The notes below the pieces were generated by a model. It searched no databases and was not told the origin of the DNA. It saw only the letters and a program-made list of their open reading frames with translations. 64,000 nt of DNA, from assembly GCF_964340395.1 (NCBI RefSeq), contig NC_135568.1:9172776-9236775 (forward strand). Reading direction: 5' to 3'. Both the position numbers and the translations under genes were made by a program. The DNA comes from Glandiceps talaboti (taxonomy: Eukaryota; Hemichordata; Enteropneusta; Spengelidae). The stretch's first letter is position 1. Each line of letters opens with the position of its first letter. This document shows positions 60,613 through 64,000 of the stretch, in pieces.

Positions 60613-61499
60613 AATAGAGTAATAATGTGCACATCTCGAGGTTGTTGGGTGGGTGTGTGTGTGTGTGTGGGGGGGGGGGGTCCTTGATTTTACAGGAAAT
60701 AAGTATTAATGTTCCCAGCTGTTTTGCATTAATGTATTGAAGGCGAAACCTTGGCAAATGAAGTGGTCGTCACATTCGTACAAAGCATTGTTCTCCCTCT
60801 TACAGTCAATAGCTCAGAATTGTTCTTATCAGTTGAATAAATTTGTTTGTATTTCCTGTGGTCTTTTCATTTAAACTAAGAAGTAAGTTGTCCACTGTAC
60901 TTCTAGAGTTTTCTTTTGTCACTGTAAGCCACCTTATCTCTCCGTCCTTGGTGTAACGTCAGTTGTTGCATGTAGTGGCTGGGTCGTAGTGAGCTGATTA
61001 ACTTTGCACTGTCACGTCTGCCGTGTATCCTTACGACGTGCCGTGCCACTCATCATAATGTACTAAAAATACCACCACATGCTGGTTCAGCTCACTTTGC
61101 TTTGCCATTCAATAACTCATGGCTGCAGTGACGGTATGCCAGTTGAGTTGAAAACTCGATTTAATTTTCAGTATGTCGTCAAGATTTTCCCTCTTAAGGT
61201 AATTTCAAATCACTTTTGTTCACTTTTCTCATTCCAGACACTTGTCAAGTGTTACAGTTTTGTTACAGGTGCAGTTTCAGTGATACATGTATTTCACTAA
61301 GGTCTGTCAATCGGAATTCCTACATATTTGTACACAAAAGACTGACGACTAAGTTTACATGAACAAATCACTTCTGTGTGTATACACTGCTGTGTTCAAA
61401 CTCAGACCAGGATTGAATAACTGTTTATTTTTAGCACAAGTCAAAATCATTTTGTAAGAAATGTTGTTGACAGTTGTAAAGTATTCAAGTGCATATTTT
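60613..61499. other. Unassigned DNA
   Basis: (GT)n with G12 lies at 60652-60680. 60.92-61.10 kb is somewhat more GC-rich than its surroundings. The frame 61079-61300 has no recognisable domain. Confidence 0.45.
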
Positions 61500-61504
61500 C
61501 ACCT

Positions 61505-61796
61505 ATTGTAAAGGGGCACAGTCTGTAACTTTATGGTCTTTGGTGGTTACTTGTGTTAAAGGGACACAGTCTGTAACTTTATGGTCTTTGGTGGCTACTT
61601 GTGTTAAAGGGACACAGTCTGTAACTTTGTGGTCTTTGGTGGTTACTTGTGTTAAAGGGACACAGTCTGTAACTTTATGGTCTTTGCTGGTTACTTGTGT
61701 TAAAGGGACACAGTATGTAACTTTATGGTCTTTGGTGGCTACTTGTGTTAAAGGGACACAGTCTGTAACTTTATGGTCTTTGCTGGTTACTTTTGA
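61505..61796. repeat. 48-bp minisatellite, about 6 copies
   Basis: CACAGTCTGTAACTTTATGG recurs every 48 bp from 61517, with TTGGTGGTTACTTGTGTTAA between. Since 48 is 3x16, the plus strand stays open (61489-61800) with the 16-residue period KGTQSVTLWSLVVTCV. Synonymous bias is not evident, so an array is the simpler reading. Confidence 0.96.
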
Positions 61797-62032
61797 TTAA
61801 ATGCCAATATTGTAAATAGTAGTTCATATGAATCATTGAATTATCTTTGTAAAATCTTGCTTACGTGTGAACATTCTGGCCTACATATTCTTTGACATTT
61901 GACCCGAGGTCATGACACCACTGAATCACCCAACCATTGAATAAGATAAAAGGAGTAAATGCATTCTGAACTTTTGCAGGTGAAAAGTAAATAGTGACTC
62001 ATCTGAATGAAACCACCATTTTACTTCAAAAT
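61797..62032. other. Unassigned DNA
   Basis: Nothing recognised. Confidence 0.5.
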
Positions 62033-62304
62033 TGTAATAATAATAACCTTTATTTGGATTTAAGTATATAAACACTTGTCTCCAAGGAAGTCCAGTGAGG
62101 GCCATCCCTCATGGGTTCAGTGTTAATGCGGGCGGAAACTGGAGTACTTGGGGAAAACCTGCGTTGTTTGGTGAAGTCAAACTGAACGACACTCTTCTTC
62201 CTTACAGTGTGGTAAATTTAATCAAACCCTGAATGGGTTTCGTTTGTACCCTGACCACAATGGTAAGCGGCAAGTGGTTTTAACCACTCGGCCACTGACC
62301 GTCC
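62033..62304 (-). mobile_element. tRNA-derived SINE (second family)
   Basis: On the minus strand the 5' end reads GGACGGTCAGTGGCCGAGTG and contains a perfect A box TGGCCGAGTGG (62284-62294). The B-box region (GGGTACAAACGAAACCC) is degenerate. The 3' end is AAATCCAAATAAAGGTTATT followed by a TTATTATTA tail. Head, body and repeated tail are the hallmarks of a tRNA-derived SINE; it is a different family from the one at 56703-56985. No intact tRNA cloverleaf is present, so this is not a tRNA gene. Confidence 0.75.
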
Positions 62305-64000
62305 AACCCTAAATTTTTTGGAGGAAAACGGTAGCAACATTCAAATTGAAATAAATGTATATAAATTATAAGAAATCAATTTTTTGTGGGGAAACCGCGA
62401 AAGTGATATGCGAATAATGATCACATGACAAAGAAAATAATTTCAATGTGATCTTTTTTTCTCAAAAGTGTCGGCAAATAGAGACTAAAACTACGACAGT
62501 TTTAATACCAAAGTTGAATTCCTTGCAGTGTTACTGTAATAAGACCCAACTATTCGTGTATGTAATATTGACATGGCGATAGCCTAGAAGGAGAACTGAT
62601 TAGATATCAGAAAATACAAATGAATAACCTCTAACGTCATTCTGTAAAAAAAAAAAAAAATACACTTTTATTTTGTGAGACTAAGTGTTCATGGCCTCTT
62701 GGTTCATAGCTTCAAGTCAATATCTGTACAGATAAGGCAACAGTAATGGGCAACTCAAATTGTGTCAAGAATTTTTAGAAATCCGAGACTAATTCTAAAC
62801 AGAATTACGACTTACTACGAATATATAAAAATATGAATTGGTAATATGGAACAGGTGTTTTTAATCTAGAATATTTTATCTCCAGCGGTTACACGAGTGG
62901 AATGCGATTGGGAAAATGAGGAAATAAATCACGAACAGTAAATCACACATACTTGGTGTCACACATGCTATGTCCCTATCAAAATGATTGACAGCTTATC
63001 AGTCTCCTGACATCATTTAGTTGGAGGTTACACGCTGACTTACGATATCATGCAAATACTTGTATATTTATAAAAAGGCTTTTGATTTGATTTGAGTCTA
63101 AAATTAGAATTGCCAATGAAAGGTTGAATGGGATCAATGACTCAACAATGCTGTCTGAAGTGTAGTTTAAATTGAAACTACAAATATTGCACTATTTGAC
63201 TTTTTCTTGACTTCTGTTTGTATGGATAACTTTCCCGCTATAATTGTCATGATAAAAATTGCTGTTGTTGTTTAACATTTTGTGATATCTCACGTCCAAT
63301 TTAGACTCAGATCAAACGAATTATTGTCTAGTATGATATAGTAATGATTTTGGTATAAAAATTTACAATCCCATTTTTCCTGCCAAAAGTATTTGCACTT
63401 TTTATTGTTTTCATAATTTTTTGGAACAACTTTACTTTATTTTAGATAAACATGGTAGGAATAGTTCCCAATGATAGATTTGTGTCAAAAGTTTATGTTT
63501 CAAAACTATCATTTTAAAATAATACATTCCCGCCAAAAAATATGTCACACTTTTTTTTTTACTTTTTGTAACAATTTGACTATTTTGACATAATAGAAAC
63601 AATTCCAGGAATTGGAAAACATCAGAATTTTTATTTAAATTTCTCACAAAAACAGAATATTTATAAAAGAAAATGGCCGTAACTTGTTTATTGAGGTTCA
63701 ATTATGGAGTATCTGAGAAGCAGCAAAAGGATAAATCCCAGGTACTTATGATTTCGAAGTACATAAACTGACAACTATGTATCGAACAATAGAAATATGA
63801 ATAATATTTGCTTTACAAATTGATTTAAGATTGGCATTTCTGATAATAAAAAAAATACAATGTAAATCACAAGGGAAAGAAAGCGGTTATTGAAACAGTG
63901 CTGAGAATAAAGAAAACTGTACCACTGTCAACATAACATTATATAACTGTTATGTAGATATACATGTGGCACACAAGGTGCTAAAGGTTTATCATTCTAA
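62305..64000. other. Unassigned AT-rich DNA
   Basis: No gene, array or element recognised. The frame 63432-63701 (89 codons, minus) is Phe/Lys/Leu-rich and looks like chance. A14 lies near 62647-62660. Confidence 0.5.

Noticed and set aside
62270-62304. Possible tRNA gene from the perfect A box
   Set aside because: No complete cloverleaf can be formed and the body and repeated tail identify it as a SINE.

Overview
This window is AT-rich, gene-poor nuclear DNA from an invertebrate animal. Evidence for an animal genome is the 5'-truncated non-LTR retrotransposon (20416-21715), two tRNA-derived SINEs (56703-56985 on +, 62033-62304 on -), many miniature inverted-repeat (MITE-like) elements, long microsatellites and about twenty-five separate minisatellite arrays. 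The abundance of ACATGTA and (GTAT)n, and a SINE body resembling those of sea urchins, amphioxus and hemichordates, suggest a marine deuterostome or lophotrochozoan. The species cannot be fixed from sequence alone.

No host protein-coding gene could be supported. Almost every open frame above 60 codons is either AT-rich random frame or a tandem array whose period is a multiple of three (33, 48, 57, 93 bp) or tetranucleotide repeat read as Tyr/Val/Cys/Met. The only recognisable protein is the C-terminal part of a LINE reverse transcriptase on the minus strand. The window could be intergenic or a very large intron; nothing seen decides between these.

Layout. 1-9 kb: quiet start, a polypurine G-rich tract (1987-2040), a degenerate ~80-bp array, a 68-bp array inside a dispersed repeat, a ~73-bp array formed from the left part of a MITE-like family (family A), a probable first copy of MITE family B, then (GACA)n, (GT)n, (GTAT)n and (TGTC)n tracts. 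9-16 kb: an intact family A copy with target-site duplication, a microRNA-like hairpin, an inverted copy of the 68-bp repeat, a fold-back element carrying a 51-bp array, a 61-bp array and another 68-bp-family copy. 16-24 kb: second MITE B copy, long unassigned AT-rich DNA, the LINE fragment, a ~71-bp array. 24-32 kb: (GA)n-(GTAT)n tract, several short arrays, a 93-bp triplet array, a second large microsatellite. 33-45 kb: a 33-bp higher-order array, a fold-back element, ~180-bp, 62-bp, ~105-bp and ~170-bp arrays. 48-58 kb: two strong hairpins, a 49-bp array, a 44-bp array with isolated inverted copies, a SINE and a 232-bp fold-back element. 58-64 kb: another family A copy, G-homopolymers, a 48-bp array and a second SINE.

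The most noteworthy theme is that several dispersed elements carry an internal minisatellite that has expanded to different lengths in different copies. This links the mobile-element load to the array load. No new gene system was found; the best single candidates for something undescribed are the two MITE families, the 68-bp repeat family and the hairpin at 10001-10091.
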